Below the pieces are notes generated by a model. That model had not been told where the DNA came from. It did not search any database and was given only the letters and a program-made list of their open reading frames with translations. From Bacteroidetes bacterium UBA4416 (lineage in GTDB: Bacteria > Bacteroidota > Bacteroidia > B-17B0 > Aurantibacillaceae), in assembly GCA_002390745.1 (NCBI GenBank), contig DGQK01000007.1, forward strand, positions 1-64,000: DNA of 64,000 nucleotides, read 5' to 3'. This document shows positions 7,134-16,868 of the stretch, piece by piece. Each line of letters starts with the position of its first letter. Position 1 is the first letter of the stretch. A program made the position numbers and the translations under genes.

Positions 7134-8450
7134 TTACAAAAATTTCACCAGGCCCTCAAGTTTCATGCCACGAGAGCCTTTGATAAGCACCGTAGTTTCA
7201 ACAATAGCGTGTTCTTCCAGGTGTTTCCCAATACCGGCTGCGTCCTTAAAAAAATGATACATCGGATACTCTACTTTAAACTCATAGAACAATGCGCCGG
7301 CAAGGTATACGTGATCCAGGTGAAGCGCCTGTAGCTTTTCGAGAATGTGCCGGTGCTCTTCCTTTGCATACACCCCCAGCTCAAACATATCGCCAAGGAT
7401 CAGCAGTTTCTTCGGAAAAGGCTGCTCCGAAAAATTCTGAATAGCCAGTGCCATGCTCGAAGGATTTGCATTGTAGGCGTCCAGGATAAGTGTATTCCGT
7501 TCCGTCTTTTCAACCTGCGACCGGTTCATCTCGGGCTTATAGGATGCCAGCGCTCCGTTGATATCCGCAACAGGCACTTTAAAATAATTTCCGATCGCAG
7601 CGGCACAAAGCAGATTGATAAAATTATAATGGCCAAACATGTGTGTGCTTACCAAATCACTCTCTTTACTGCTTTTTCCTTTGACATTCCATTTAAACGC
7701 GACATACTCCGACTGCGGGGACGATTGCCCGTGCACATCAAACTGCTCTCCTTCCCCGAATGTATATAGCTTCAGGCCGGCTGCCAGCTCCATCAGCACA
7801 GGGTCATTCCCGTTCACAAACACAAGCCCACCTTTGGGACTCAGGTAACGGTAGAGCTCGCTCTTCCCTTTTTTTATGCCTTCCACGCCGCCAAAACCTT
7901 CCATGTGCGCCTTCCCGATATTGGTAATCAATCCGTAGTCAGGATCGGCCAGGCCACTTAAAAATGCGATTTCTCCCTGGTGGTTGGCCCCCATCTCCAC
8001 AATGGCCATATCATGCCCGGAAGTCACCGATAGCAACGTAAGCGGCACGCCAATGTGGTTGTTGAGGTTGCCTTTCGTAGCATACACCTTATACCTGGTG
8101 GATAATACCGCATGAATCAGCTCCTTATTGGTGGTTTTGCCATTGCTTCCTGTAATACCAATTACAGGAATCCCCAGTACTTTACGATGGTGCTTTGCCA
8201 GTTGCTGCAAGGCCTCCAGCACATCAGGCACCAGTACGATGGTTGTTCCGTTTGCACGGCTCTTGTCGTCAGTTACCGCATAACGGCAGCCCTGCTCTAT
8301 GGCTGAGTTCACAAAGGTGTTGGCATCAAAGTTTTCCCCTTTTAATGCAAAAAACATGCTTCCCTGCTCAATCTTACGGGTATCTGTAGTGATCTTCTGC
8401 CCACAGTTTATAAAGAGCTCATAAAGCCCGGCAATGTCTGTATAACTCAT
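7134..8450 (-). CDS. murF: UDP-N-acetylmuramoyl-tripeptide--D-alanyl-D-alanine ligase
   Basis: MurF, the cytoplasmic ATP-dependent ligase that adds D-Ala-D-Ala to UDP-MurNAc-tripeptide in peptidoglycan precursor synthesis. The 438-residue protein has the Mur N-terminal substrate domain (TTDTRKIEQGSMFFALKG at residues 21-38), the P-loop TGSNGKTT (100-107), the KGNLNNHIGVPLTLL segment typical of MurF, the carboxylate-lysine region IVEMGANHQGEI, and the C-terminal ligase domain with LDAYNANPSS. The length is normal. It lies downstream of gldJ on the same strand, an arrangement also known from other Bacteroidota, but a strong terminator separates the two genes. Confidence 0.96.
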   Translation of the reverse strand: MSYTDIAGLYELFINCGQKITTDTRKIEQGSMFFALKGENFDANTFVNSAIEQGCRYAVTDDKSRANGTTIVLVPDVLEALQQLAKHHRKVLGIPVIGITGSNGKTTNKELIHAVLSTRYKVYATKGNLNNHIGVPLTLLSVTSGHDMAIVEMGANHQGEIAFLSGLADPDYGLITNIGKAHMEGFGGVEGIKKGKSELYRYLSPKGGLVFVNGNDPVLMELAAGLKLYTFGEGEQFDVHGQSSPQSEYVAFKWNVKGKSSKESDLVSTHMFGHYNFINLLCAAAIGNYFKVPVADINGALASYKPEMNRSQVEKTERNTLILDAYNANPSSMALAIQNFSEQPFPKKLLILGDMFELGVYAKEEHRHILEKLQALHLDHVYLAGALFYEFKVEYPMYHFFKDAAGIGKHLEEHAIVETTVLIKGSRGMKLEGLVKFL

Positions 8451-8494
8451 CTGATAAAGAATTTTAATCCGCGCGGTACGGCGGCAAGCATAAA

Positions 8495-8528
8495 AGTAAA
8501 AAGCCTCCCGCGTTACTGCGGGAGGCTT
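8495..8528 (-). terminator. rho-independent terminator of gldJ
   Basis: A perfect 11-bp stem, AAGCCTCCCGC / GCGGGAGGCTT, with a 6-nt loop is followed on the minus strand by TTTTTACTTTTA. It lies between the gldJ stop and the murF start. Confidence 0.9.
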
Positions 8529-8549
8529 TCGTGATAGTTTTCAACAATA

Positions 8550-10214
8550 TTATTTTCCTAAACCTACAGGGCTGCCCACACGGGTCATAGCGCACCTGAA
8601 ACCTAAGTATGCCGTTGATTGCCTTTGATCCAGATACCTTCTGGTGCCGGGATTTAACCAATAAGCCCTGTCTCTCCAGCTGCCGCCTTTGTATACACGG
8701 GATTTATCATTGATGAGCGATGTTTTAGCATATTCGTACATCAATTTATCAGCCTTGTCGGCATAAGCCTCCTCACCTTCCAGGTAGTATAAGCTGGAAT
8801 TGACATCACCGTCGAGGTAGCTGATATAATCGGCTGTTTTGTAGTTTCTGCGCTCGTCGAGGTTATCGGTAGATACGGCAGAAGAAACTTCCCTCCACTG
8901 TACGCGACCCGGGATGTCTGATTTACCTTCAGCCGTTACGTTTTTGTTTCCGTTCATGGCATCCACATCATTTGGGTTACCGGTCATTCTTGTGAGAACG
9001 CTGTCAATAACCTCGGTGGTTTCCTGGCTCACACCGTGAGGGCTTGCCGGATTCACTTTTTGTTTGAATTTCTGGAATACCGGACCATCGATGTTCGTAG
9101 AGATTGTTCCGTCCGTACTGTCTTTCACCTGGGTGGTAAACACGTTACCGCGGAAAGGCCTGAATTCATCAGCGTCCTGTAACGTAGAAGCCCTGTAAAC
9201 ATCCATTACCCACTCAGCAACGTTACCGGCCATGTTATACAGGCCGTAATCGTTTGGCCAATACGAATATACAGGTGCCGTTACGTCGGCGTTATCATTC
9301 AGGAATCCTGCAGTACCCATCATGTCACCGTTTCCACGTACAAAGTTACCTAAGATCTGGCCAATGTATTTATCGTCGGAATTACGAATACCGTGGCCGT
9401 TCCATGGATAGATCCTTCTGTCGGTGATACGCTCGCCGATTGTGTTGCCGATCAGGCCGTAAGCTGCATATTCCCACTCTGCCTCTGTCGGGAGGCGGTA
9501 TTTCGGTAAAAAGATCCCGTCTTCCATTTTCACGTCCCTTTCAGGATTTTGCTCGTCGAAAGAAGGTAATTTTTGTTTCAACTGACCTTGCCATTTGCCG
9601 GCCAAGTAAGCTTCTGTACTGAAGTAATCCTGATCAGACGGGTTTGGCGTATGCTCCAGCAAGCCTTCGCGGATGAGGATGAACTCATTCACGCGGTCGG
9701 TCCTCCAGGCACAGAACTCATTTGCCTGCAACCAGTTGATACCAACTACCGGATAATCGCGGTAAGCCGGGTGGCGCAGGTAATACTCCACATAAGGCTC
9801 GTTGTAAGCCAGCTTTTCACGCCAAACCAGGGTGTCCGGCAGGGCTTTCTGATAAATATCAGGGAAGGTAGGACCGAATACACGGCCTGTCCAGTATAAA
9901 TATTCCAGGTAAGAGTAGTTGCTCACCTCCGTTTCATCCATATAAAAGGAAGATACCGTTACGCGGCGTGGCACGTTGTTCCACTCATAAGTAACATCGG
10001 TTTCGGTACGGCCCATCGTAAAAGTACCACCTTCTACCAGTACAAGGCCTGGTCCTGTCTCCTGCTCCTCATATGGCATCTTTTCAAAACCTCCGTTATC
10101 CGGGTCATTGTAAGCCCAACCGGTTACCGGCGAACGTTCTTTGGAACAGGATACGGCGACTATGGAAAGAATTAATGCTAGTGCTTTACTGCTTTTAATG
10201 AATTTAAACTTCAT
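8550..10214 (-). CDS. gldJ: gliding motility / T9SS lipoprotein GldJ
   Basis: A 554-residue lipoprotein with a signal peptide ending in the lipobox AVSC (Cys23). The N-terminal mature segment TGWAYNDPDNGGFE and the following formylglycine-generating-enzyme-like (SUMF1) domain (about residues 55-545: VEGGTFTMGR, DETEVSNYSYLEYLYW, YRLPTEAEWEYAAYG, NMAGNVAEWVMDVY, YKGGSWRD, GFRCAM) are characteristic of GldJ. GldJ is an outer-membrane lipoprotein needed for gliding motility and for stability of GldK and the type IX machinery in Flavobacterium. The length agrees with known GldJ. GldK shares the fold, but the neighbours murF and porU/porV favour GldJ. It lies 61 nt downstream of the porP-like gene, so the two are probably one operon. 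Confidence 0.88.
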   Translation of the reverse strand: MKFKFIKSSKALALILSIVAVSCSKERSPVTGWAYNDPDNGGFEKMPYEEQETGPGLVLVEGGTFTMGRTETDVTYEWNNVPRRVTVSSFYMDETEVSNYSYLEYLYWTGRVFGPTFPDIYQKALPDTLVWREKLAYNEPYVEYYLRHPAYRDYPVVGINWLQANEFCAWRTDRVNEFILIREGLLEHTPNPSDQDYFSTEAYLAGKWQGQLKQKLPSFDEQNPERDVKMEDGIFLPKYRLPTEAEWEYAAYGLIGNTIGERITDRRIYPWNGHGIRNSDDKYIGQILGNFVRGNGDMMGTAGFLNDNADVTAPVYSYWPNDYGLYNMAGNVAEWVMDVYRASTLQDADEFRPFRGNVFTTQVKDSTDGTISTNIDGPVFQKFKQKVNPASPHGVSQETTEVIDSVLTRMTGNPNDVDAMNGNKNVTAEGKSDIPGRVQWREVSSAVSTDNLDERRNYKTADYISYLDGDVNSSLYYLEGEEAYADKADKLMYEYAKTSLINDKSRVYKGGSWRDRAYWLNPGTRRYLDQRQSTAYLGFRCAMTRVGSPVGLGK

Positions 10215-10275
10215 GATCTGGGTTTTATTTAAGGCTATAACGAAAGTCTGTTAAAAAGGTTACAAATTATTTTGC

Positions 10276-11229
10276 TTAGAAGGACGGACAGCTGATGGTC
10301 CTGTATTTCTTTTTCTTAGGACGGCATTCGAACTGGATCTGTAAAGATACCTCGTGGGAACCCGCAGTATTGCTGGAAAGCTTGGACACTGTCACGTCGT
10401 AGCTGTATCCTACCTTGAAGTGATCGGTCTGTAAACCCAATAATACGATAAACGCATCGGAGTTCCTGTACCATAAGCCGCCTACAAAAGACCCTCTCAC
10501 AAAATACAATCCCAGGTTGAGCTGGGTAAAGTTTTGCTGTTGCTGAAACAGGATGTTGGGAGAGATATAGGACTCACTGCCTTTTTCCAATGGAATAATG
10601 GCACCTGCGTGCCCGGTAACTTTAAACGGCATTTTTGAGTTGCCCTGCAGCCCTTCTTCAGGCTGTGTCATGTGGTGAACGGCCAGGCCGACAAAGTATT
10701 TTTTGCTGTAGCCCAACAAACCGGCAGAGAAATCAAGGTTGGTTTTGGTCTGGGAAGGGATCTGCTCGTTGGTGTTCCATACGAAACCTCTGCGTGCATC
10801 GATCATATCTCCGAAATTAAGCTTGGTCCTGTCGAGTGATTTCTGGAAAAACCCTGCCTGAAGGCCGGCTTTGATAGAGAATTCGCGATTTACAGGCAAC
10901 AGGTAGGAATAAATGAGGCTGGCGGAAGTGGTCTTTAACGTCCCTCTGGCCTGATCGTCCTGAGTTACCAGGAGCCCCAAACCACCGCTGAGAGCGTCGA
11001 AATGCTGATCGTAAGAAGCGCTGTAGGTGACGTAAGTTCCGGAGAGGTTAGGCCATTGGTTACGGTAGTTCATGCAGATCCGCGGACACCTTGCAGTGCC
11101 TGCAAAAGCGGGATTCAGATAAAGCGGGTTGGCGTAAAACTGGGTAAACTGAGGATCCTGAGCTTGCAAGTCTTGTAAAGTGCCGGTCACACAAATAATT
11201 GTGAGCAATAAGTAAAGTTTTTTCGCCAT
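10276..11229 (-). CDS. PorP/SprF family type IX secretion outer-membrane protein
   Basis: A 317-residue PorP/SprF family protein. The mature N terminus QDPQFTQFYANPLYLNPAFAGT is the family signature (an imported-barrel start rich in Asn-Pro), and the remainder is an alternating beta-barrel pattern ending in VSLQIQFECR. PorP-type proteins attach to the type IX trans-envelope complex; SprF-type ones accompany type B sorted adhesins. I start at ATG 11229, which directly begins the signal peptide (MAKKLYLLLTIICVTG); a GTG lies four codons upstream. No giant SprB-like adhesin is adjacent, so a PorP-like role next to gldJ and porU seems more likely than a SprF role. It is divergent from porU with 130 nt between. 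Confidence 0.88.
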   Translation of the reverse strand: MAKKLYLLLTIICVTGTLQDLQAQDPQFTQFYANPLYLNPAFAGTARCPRICMNYRNQWPNLSGTYVTYSASYDQHFDALSGGLGLLVTQDDQARGTLKTTSASLIYSYLLPVNREFSIKAGLQAGFFQKSLDRTKLNFGDMIDARRGFVWNTNEQIPSQTKTNLDFSAGLLGYSKKYFVGLAVHHMTQPEEGLQGNSKMPFKVTGHAGAIIPLEKGSESYISPNILFQQQQNFTQLNLGLYFVRGSFVGGLWYRNSDAFIVLLGLQTDHFKVGYSYDVTVSKLSSNTAGSHEVSLQIQFECRPKKKKYRTISCPSF

Positions 11230-11260
11230 GTAAATTTTCACTTAAATCTATTCCTAATCA

Positions 11261-11268
11261 CAAATATA
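11261..11268 (-). promoter_or_regulatory. -7 promoter box of the porP-like/gldJ operon
   Basis: TATATTTG on the minus strand matches TAnnTTTG exactly and sits 31 nt before the ATG at 11229, inside the divergent porP/porU spacer. Confidence 0.65.
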
Positions 11269-11359
11269 ACAGTCTGTTTTGAAAAATAAAAACTTTTGTG
11301 CAACAATATTTCATTTTCTTTGTCGTTGAAATATCAGATACAATCACCAAAACACCGAA

Positions 11360-14300
11360 ATGCGTTCTACCGTCAAAGTCAGGCTAACAACTTTAGTTTT
11401 TGTTATCTTCTGTTCGGGCACCATGCATGGACAAATCAGAGAACTTCAAAAACCTACCGAAAAGCCTGTTGCTGCCGATGTATCTACCAAAGCAGCTCCT
11501 AAGGCGCCATTTCTGTCAAACACTCAATACGATCTTCAGAAGAACGGGCTTCCGTTTTTCAGGCATTCGGTTACCGTCAATGGCAACACCATTCCTGTGC
11601 TGAGGCTGGATAATCCGGTGATTCGTGAGCTTAGCGCTGCCGAGATTGCCCAGATCCAGGATTACAAACGTTTTATCGGTTCTGATTTTGAAACCTCGTA
11701 CAGCACCGCCCGGTCGCGCCACCAGCAGATCGTGTATCAGAATACAGTACCTATCCGCCTGAATCCTTCCACCAACCGCTACGAATATCTTGAGAGCTAT
11801 ACACCGGTATGGCACTACGAGGCCCCCAACACGGCCTTACAGCCCGCCGCCCTCCGAAAAAACGCAGCGTCTTCTTTTGCATCGGCTTCGGTGCTGGCCA
11901 GTGGCAAGTGGTACAAGATCGGCCTTACCCAAAACGGCATCTATAAGCTGGATAAGGCGTTCCTGGCTTCCCTGGGGCTCAACTTATCGGGAGTAGACCC
12001 AAAACATATCCGGATCTACGGCAACGGCGGAAAGTTGATGTCTGAAAAAAATGCGGTTTTCAAATACGACGACCTGGTTGAAAACGCCATTGCGGTGATC
12101 GGTGAAAATGATGGCAGTTTTGACAACAGCGATTATGTGCTGTTCTACGGACAAAGCACTGAAACCTGGAAGTACACGCCTGCGGGCGGTAATCCCTTCA
12201 ACTATGTTCCACACCTGTACAGCGATACGTCTTTTTATTTTCTGACGGTTGATCTCGGCCCCGGCAAGCGCGTGGCACAGCTAAGTTCTTCCTCTTCTCC
12301 TGCCGGTAAAACAACCAACACCCAGGATTATTATGGCGTGCATGAGCTGAACACACTCAATGTGGTGAAGAGCGGACGCGAGTTCTATGGCGAAAAATTC
12401 GATTTCAACACGTCCTATACTTTTAATTTCAACATTCCGGACGCCGTGGTTGGCGACAGCGTGTCGGTAAGGGCCAGCCTGCTTTCCAGGAGCAACCAGG
12501 TATCGTTTTACCAGGTGAACTTCAATAGCGGAAGCTTCCAGATTTCCTGCAATCAGACCAATACCAATGATTATACGGCGGATTTCGGCTATCCGGGAGA
12601 AAATTATTACACCGGGGTTCTGGGCGCGTCCGCCCTGCAGGTATCGGTTACCAAACAAACCAGCCAGGCCATCGGCTATCTCAACAAGATCGTTTTCAAT
12701 GCGCGACGGAGCCTCATCTACAGCCTGTCGCAATTCAATTTCAGGGACCAGCGTGTGATTGGCGGCCCAAATACATTTGCGAGGTATTTGGTGACCAATA
12801 ACAGCACGGGGGCTCCTTCGATCTGGGATGTAACAGACCCGCTGAATGCCAAAAACCAGCTCTATGCTACGGCAGGCTCACAGCTTGATTTTACCGGCAC
12901 CGCCGACTCGCTGAGAGAATATTGCATCTTCTCCGACAACCAGGCATACACGCCCAAGGCATACGGTACAATTGCCAATCAAAACCTTCATGCGATACAG
13001 CAGGCGGACTTCATCATTGTGACGCATCCGGCCTTTATCGCTGATGCCAACCGCATCGCCAAGGTTCACAAGGATTACGACGGCCTTTCTTACGTTATTG
13101 CCACTACCGAACAGGTATATAACGAGTTCTCCTCCGGAACGCCGGACATTGGAGGGATCCGGCAATTTGTGAGAATGCTCTACAAGCGCCCAACGGATGC
13201 CAACCCAATGGATACGGACAAGGTAACAAAATACCTGTTGTTGCTGGGTGACGGTTCTTATAAGAACAAGCCGATCAACCAAAGCGGCAACAGCGCACTG
13301 ATCCCGACTTATCAAACGTACAATTCAAGCTCCTATGCCAATTCCTTTGTCACGGATGACTTTTTTGCGATGATGGATGATTCGGAGGGTGATCTCCAGG
13401 CAAACGACCTGGTGGACATTGGCGTCGGGCGTTTTCCGGTAAGGACCAAGGAAGAATCGAATGCTGTGACCTCGAAGGTGGAATATTATTACAAACTCAA
13501 TACAAGCTTCGATCCCAATGCGGTGGAGTCATCGTGCAACGTAGCGGAGAACGATTACCCACAGGGTGACTGGCGAAACTGGATCTGCTTCCTGGGTGAT
13601 GATGAGGATAATAACCTCCACATGGACCAGGCCAACAGGCTTTCCATCCTTGCGGCTACCAAGGATCCTTACCTCAACATTGACAAGATCTTCCTGGATG
13701 CTTACAAGCAGTATTCGACACCGGGCGGCGACCGGTATCCCGATGTGGTGACCGATATTGACCGGAGGATGGACAAGGGCTGCCTGATTTTTAACTATAC
13801 GGGGCATGGCGGCGAAGTGGGCCTTACGGAAGAACGGGTTGTGAGTGTTCCGCAAATTCTGGCCTGGAAGAACATCAAGAACATGCCTTTGATCGTAACT
13901 GCTACCTGCGAGTTCAGCCGCTTTGATGATCCGGACAGAACCTCTGCCGGCGAGTATTGCCTTCTCAATCCTAATGGCGGCGCCATTGGCCTGATGACTA
14001 CGGTGAGGCTTGCGTATTCCAACTGGAATGAAACGCTGAATACGGCGTTTTACAACCATGCCGTAACACCTATGGGCAATGGCCAAATGCCGGCCATCGG
14101 CGATTTGTACCGGCTTACCAAGCGTGATATCGGCTTTGTTTCCTATTACATGAACTTTGTGATCCTTGGTGATCCTGCTCTCAAACTGGCGTATCCGCAA
14201 CAACGGGTGTATACATCTACGATCAACTCACACACGCTTGCTTCTTCGGCCAGCGATACTCTGAAAGCGCTTTCTAAGATGACCATCACTGGTTTTGTGG

Positions 14301-15283
14301 GCGACAAAAGCGGTAATAAGCTGAGCAATTACAGCGGCGTTATTTACCCAACGGTGTTCGACCGGGAGATCACCGTAACAACACTCGGCAACGATCCGGG
14401 CTCACCTGTCAGAACATTCCTGTTGCAAAAGAATATCATCTACCGCGGTAAATCCGAGGTCAGGAACGGAGACTTTTCCTTTACCTTCCTGGTGCCGAAA
14501 GACATTGCCAATACCTATGGCCGCGGGAAGATCAGCTACTATGCGCATAATGGCGTGGTAGATGCAACGGGCTATTACGACCAGGTGGTGGTGGGCGGCT
14601 ACAACAGCAATGCCATTCCCGACAATGACGGGCCTGTGATAAACCTGTACATGAACGATGAGAAATTTGTGGCGGGAGGCATTACCAATGAAAATCCGAA
14701 GATTTATGCCGTGGTGGCGGATTCGAGCGGCATCAATACCCTGGGCACAGGCATAGGGCACGATGCGGTAGCAATCCTGGATGAGAATTCGAGCAAGCCT
14801 ATTGTGCTGAATGATTATTATTCGGCCGACCTCAACACTTACCAAAAGGGCCGGATTCGCTATCCGTTCAGCCAATTGCCGGAGGGCGACCACCGCCTGA
14901 GCGTGAAGGTGTGGGATGTGCAAAACAACTCCTCGACCTCCTACACGGATTTTGTGGTCGCGCAACAGGCGGAACTTGCGCTTAAACATATCCTGAACTA
15001 CCCGAATCCTTTTACGACCAAAACCAGGTTTTTTATTGAGCATAACCAATGCTGCGTGACGCTCAAAGCGGTGATCCAGATCTATACCGTGAGCGGAAAG
15101 CTGGTAAAATCCATCAACCAGACAATAAATAACGAGGGTTTCCGTTTTGATGGTATCGAATGGGACGGCAGGGATGATTTCGGAGACAAACTGGCCCGGG
15201 GCGTATACATCTACAGGGTGATGGTAACAGACAATTCGCAGAAAAAAGCGGAAAAAATAGAAAAGCTGGTAATTCTAAATTAA
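11360..15283 (+). CDS. porU: type IX secretion system sortase PorU (C25 gingipain-like)
   Basis: A 1,307-residue exported protein, the surface sortase that removes the C-terminal sorting domain of T9SS cargo and attaches the cargo to lipopolysaccharide. It has a signal peptide (MRSTVKVRLTTLVFVIFCSG). The caspase-like C25 peptidase core spans about residues 530-940. The catalytic dyad is visible as His816 in NYTGHGGEVG and Cys850 in TATCEFSRFD; the 34-residue spacing resembles that of gingipains, so it looks active. The last 90 residues (LNYPNPFTTKTRF to VILN) resemble a type A sorting domain that PorU itself retains. It is transcribed with porV 40 nt downstream. PorU, PorV, PorQ and PorZ form the attachment complex; PorQ and PorZ are not in this window. 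Confidence 0.95.
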   Translation: MRSTVKVRLTTLVFVIFCSGTMHGQIRELQKPTEKPVAADVSTKAAPKAPFLSNTQYDLQKNGLPFFRHSVTVNGNTIPVLRLDNPVIRELSAAEIAQIQDYKRFIGSDFETSYSTARSRHQQIVYQNTVPIRLNPSTNRYEYLESYTPVWHYEAPNTALQPAALRKNAASSFASASVLASGKWYKIGLTQNGIYKLDKAFLASLGLNLSGVDPKHIRIYGNGGKLMSEKNAVFKYDDLVENAIAVIGENDGSFDNSDYVLFYGQSTETWKYTPAGGNPFNYVPHLYSDTSFYFLTVDLGPGKRVAQLSSSSSPAGKTTNTQDYYGVHELNTLNVVKSGREFYGEKFDFNTSYTFNFNIPDAVVGDSVSVRASLLSRSNQVSFYQVNFNSGSFQISCNQTNTNDYTADFGYPGENYYTGVLGASALQVSVTKQTSQAIGYLNKIVFNARRSLIYSLSQFNFRDQRVIGGPNTFARYLVTNNSTGAPSIWDVTDPLNAKNQLYATAGSQLDFTGTADSLREYCIFSDNQAYTPKAYGTIANQNLHAIQQADFIIVTHPAFIADANRIAKVHKDYDGLSYVIATTEQVYNEFSSGTPDIGGIRQFVRMLYKRPTDANPMDTDKVTKYLLLLGDGSYKNKPINQSGNSALIPTYQTYNSSSYANSFVTDDFFAMMDDSEGDLQANDLVDIGVGRFPVRTKEESNAVTSKVEYYYKLNTSFDPNAVESSCNVAENDYPQGDWRNWICFLGDDEDNNLHMDQANRLSILAATKDPYLNIDKIFLDAYKQYSTPGGDRYPDVVTDIDRRMDKGCLIFNYTGHGGEVGLTEERVVSVPQILAWKNIKNMPLIVTATCEFSRFDDPDRTSAGEYCLLNPNGGAIGLMTTVRLAYSNWNETLNTAFYNHAVTPMGNGQMPAIGDLYRLTKRDIGFVSYYMNFVILGDPALKLAYPQQRVYTSTINSHTLASSASDTLKALSKMTITGFVGDKSGNKLSNYSGVIYPTVFDREITVTTLGNDPGSPVRTFLLQKNIIYRGKSEVRNGDFSFTFLVPKDIANTYGRGKISYYAHNGVVDATGYYDQVVVGGYNSNAIPDNDGPVINLYMNDEKFVAGGITNENPKIYAVVADSSGINTLGTGIGHDAVAILDENSSKPIVLNDYYSADLNTYQKGRIRYPFSQLPEGDHRLSVKVWDVQNNSSTSYTDFVVAQQAELALKHILNYPNPFTTKTRFFIEHNQCCVTLKAVIQIYTVSGKLVKSINQTINNEGFRFDGIEWDGRDDFGDKLARGVYIYRVMVTDNSQKKAEKIEKLVILN

Positions 15284-15286
15284 TCC

Positions 15287-15294
15287 TATATTTG
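15287..15294 (+). promoter_or_regulatory. -7 promoter box upstream of porV
   Basis: TATATTTG, an exact TAnnTTTG match, lies in the short porU-porV spacer 29 nt before the porV ATG. porV may thus have its own promoter besides read-through from porU, which would fit the need for more shuttle than sortase. Confidence 0.55.
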
Positions 15295-15323
15295 GCGTGC
15301 CTTTTTTAATAAAGATAAAGTAA

Positions 15324-16604
15324 ATGCAGAAAAGAATTCTAGGAACGGTAGGAACAGGCGTGATGTTATGTGCGCAGGCCAATGCACAAAACAGTGCATC
15401 GAGTTCTATTACCACACAACAGTTAAGCGGGCGGGTCAATACCATTACTACAGCTGTACCTTTTTTAATGATCAGTCCTGACTCGAAACAAGGAGGTATG
15501 GGAGAAGTTGGTGCAGCAACGCCGGCAGACGCCAACAGCATTCACTGGAATGTGGCCAAGCTTGCTTTTGCAGAGAAGAAAGGCGGGGCTGCCATCAATG
15601 TAACGCCCTGGCTGAAACAGCTGGTACCGGACATTTACCTGTATTACGTATCGGGTTACACCAAGATCAGCAAGACACAAGCTGTGGGCGCCTCGCTGCG
15701 TTATTTCTCCTTAGGGAATATTACATTTACGGATATCGTAGGGAATGTAACCGGTCAGTTCAGGCCTAATGAGTTTGCGGTTGATCTCGCCTACTCCCAG
15801 AAATTATCCGAAACGTTCTCTGCCGGCCTGGCATTTCGCTACATCCGTTCCAACCTGGTTGGCAACTATTCGCTGAACGGACAGAACATCCGCCCGGGGC
15901 AAACGGTAGCTGCCGATGTGGGCTTATACTACCAATCGAAAAAGAATTTCAAAGTGGGTGATTACAAATCCGTAGCTTCTGCCGGCCTGGTGTTCAGCAA
16001 TATGGGCGGTAAAATTTCCTACTCTGCCAAACGGGATTTTATTCCTATCAATTTGCGCTTAGGCGGCGGCTTAAAACTGAATCTCGACGATAACAACACC
16101 TTTGGTGTGTATGGCGATGTCAATAAGCTGATGGTTCCTACCCAACCGGTTTACAAACTGGCACTGGATTCGGCCGGAAACCCGACACCGTATTACGAAA
16201 CAGATCCTAACACCAACAAGCCTGTGATCCAGGCGGGCAAAGATCCGGATGTTCCGGTAGCCAAAGGGATGATCCAATCGTTCAGCGATGCTCCAGGTGG
16301 TGGCGCGGAAGAGCTGAAAGAAATTAACTGGAGCCTGGGCTTTGAGTATTGGTATGCTCCAAACGGCGTAAAAACCTTTGCTGTGCGCGGCGGCTATTTC
16401 AACGAAGCGAAAACCAAAGGCAACCGTAAATTCTTTACAGCCGGGATTGGCGTCAGGTATAATGTGTTCGGCCTCGATATGGCTTACCTGATCCCGATCA
16501 CACAACGTAATCCGTTACAAAACACATTACGCTTTACCTTAAGCTTCGACTTTGGAGGCGGCGACAAAAACGGTGCAGCAGCAACTCCGAAACCCGTAGA
16601 ATAA
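15324..16604 (+). CDS. porV: type IX secretion outer-membrane shuttle protein PorV (LptO)
   Basis: A 426-residue FadL-like outer-membrane beta-barrel that binds the sorting domain of T9SS cargo and carries it from the translocon to the PorU attachment complex. It has a signal peptide and the PorV hallmark segment SPDSKQGGMGEVGAAT (about residues 51-66) followed by SIHWNVAKLAF. The barrel strands end with LRFTLSFDFGG. Residues 270-325 form a Pro/Asp-rich insertion (VYKLALDSAG to PDVPVAKG) typical of an external loop. The short tail after the last strand (about 12 residues, Lys/Ala/Pro-rich) is unusual for a barrel that normally ends in an aromatic residue. A strong terminator follows. Confidence 0.94.
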   Translation: MQKRILGTVGTGVMLCAQANAQNSASSSITTQQLSGRVNTITTAVPFLMISPDSKQGGMGEVGAATPADANSIHWNVAKLAFAEKKGGAAINVTPWLKQLVPDIYLYYVSGYTKISKTQAVGASLRYFSLGNITFTDIVGNVTGQFRPNEFAVDLAYSQKLSETFSAGLAFRYIRSNLVGNYSLNGQNIRPGQTVAADVGLYYQSKKNFKVGDYKSVASAGLVFSNMGGKISYSAKRDFIPINLRLGGGLKLNLDDNNTFGVYGDVNKLMVPTQPVYKLALDSAGNPTPYYETDPNTNKPVIQAGKDPDVPVAKGMIQSFSDAPGGGAEELKEINWSLGFEYWYAPNGVKTFAVRGGYFNEAKTKGNRKFFTAGIGVRYNVFGLDMAYLIPITQRNPLQNTLRFTLSFDFGGGDKNGAAATPKPVE

Positions 16605-16627
16605 TTTTCGTCAACAGATCATAAACA

Positions 16628-16664
16628 AAAACGTCCCGCAGATATTGTGGGACGTTTTTTGTTT
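16628..16664 (+). terminator. rho-independent terminator of porU-porV
   Basis: The stem AACGTCCCGCA / TGTGGGACGTT with a short loop, followed by TTTTGTTTTT, begins 24 nt after the porV stop. Confidence 0.88.
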
Positions 16665-16868
16665 TTGGAAAACGGATAAGCCATGGAGAAAATAGTTTTG
16701 GGCGCACGGGCGGGCCATGACGGAAATCCTCCCACAACGCGTCATGGGAGATCGGAACGGAAAGCCTGGCCCGCAGGGACACTCCCCAACTGATTTTTTT
16801 TGTAAACCGGAAACCTGCAACGATGTACACCTTCGGGCCACGGCAAGTCATGATCAATTGCCCGGGTT
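16665..16868. other. intergenic stretch between porV and proline dehydrogenase, no gene seen
   Basis: This convergent spacer has no supported gene. Open frames on both strands lack a start signal and any recognisable protein. The base composition matches the surroundings. Confidence 0.5.
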
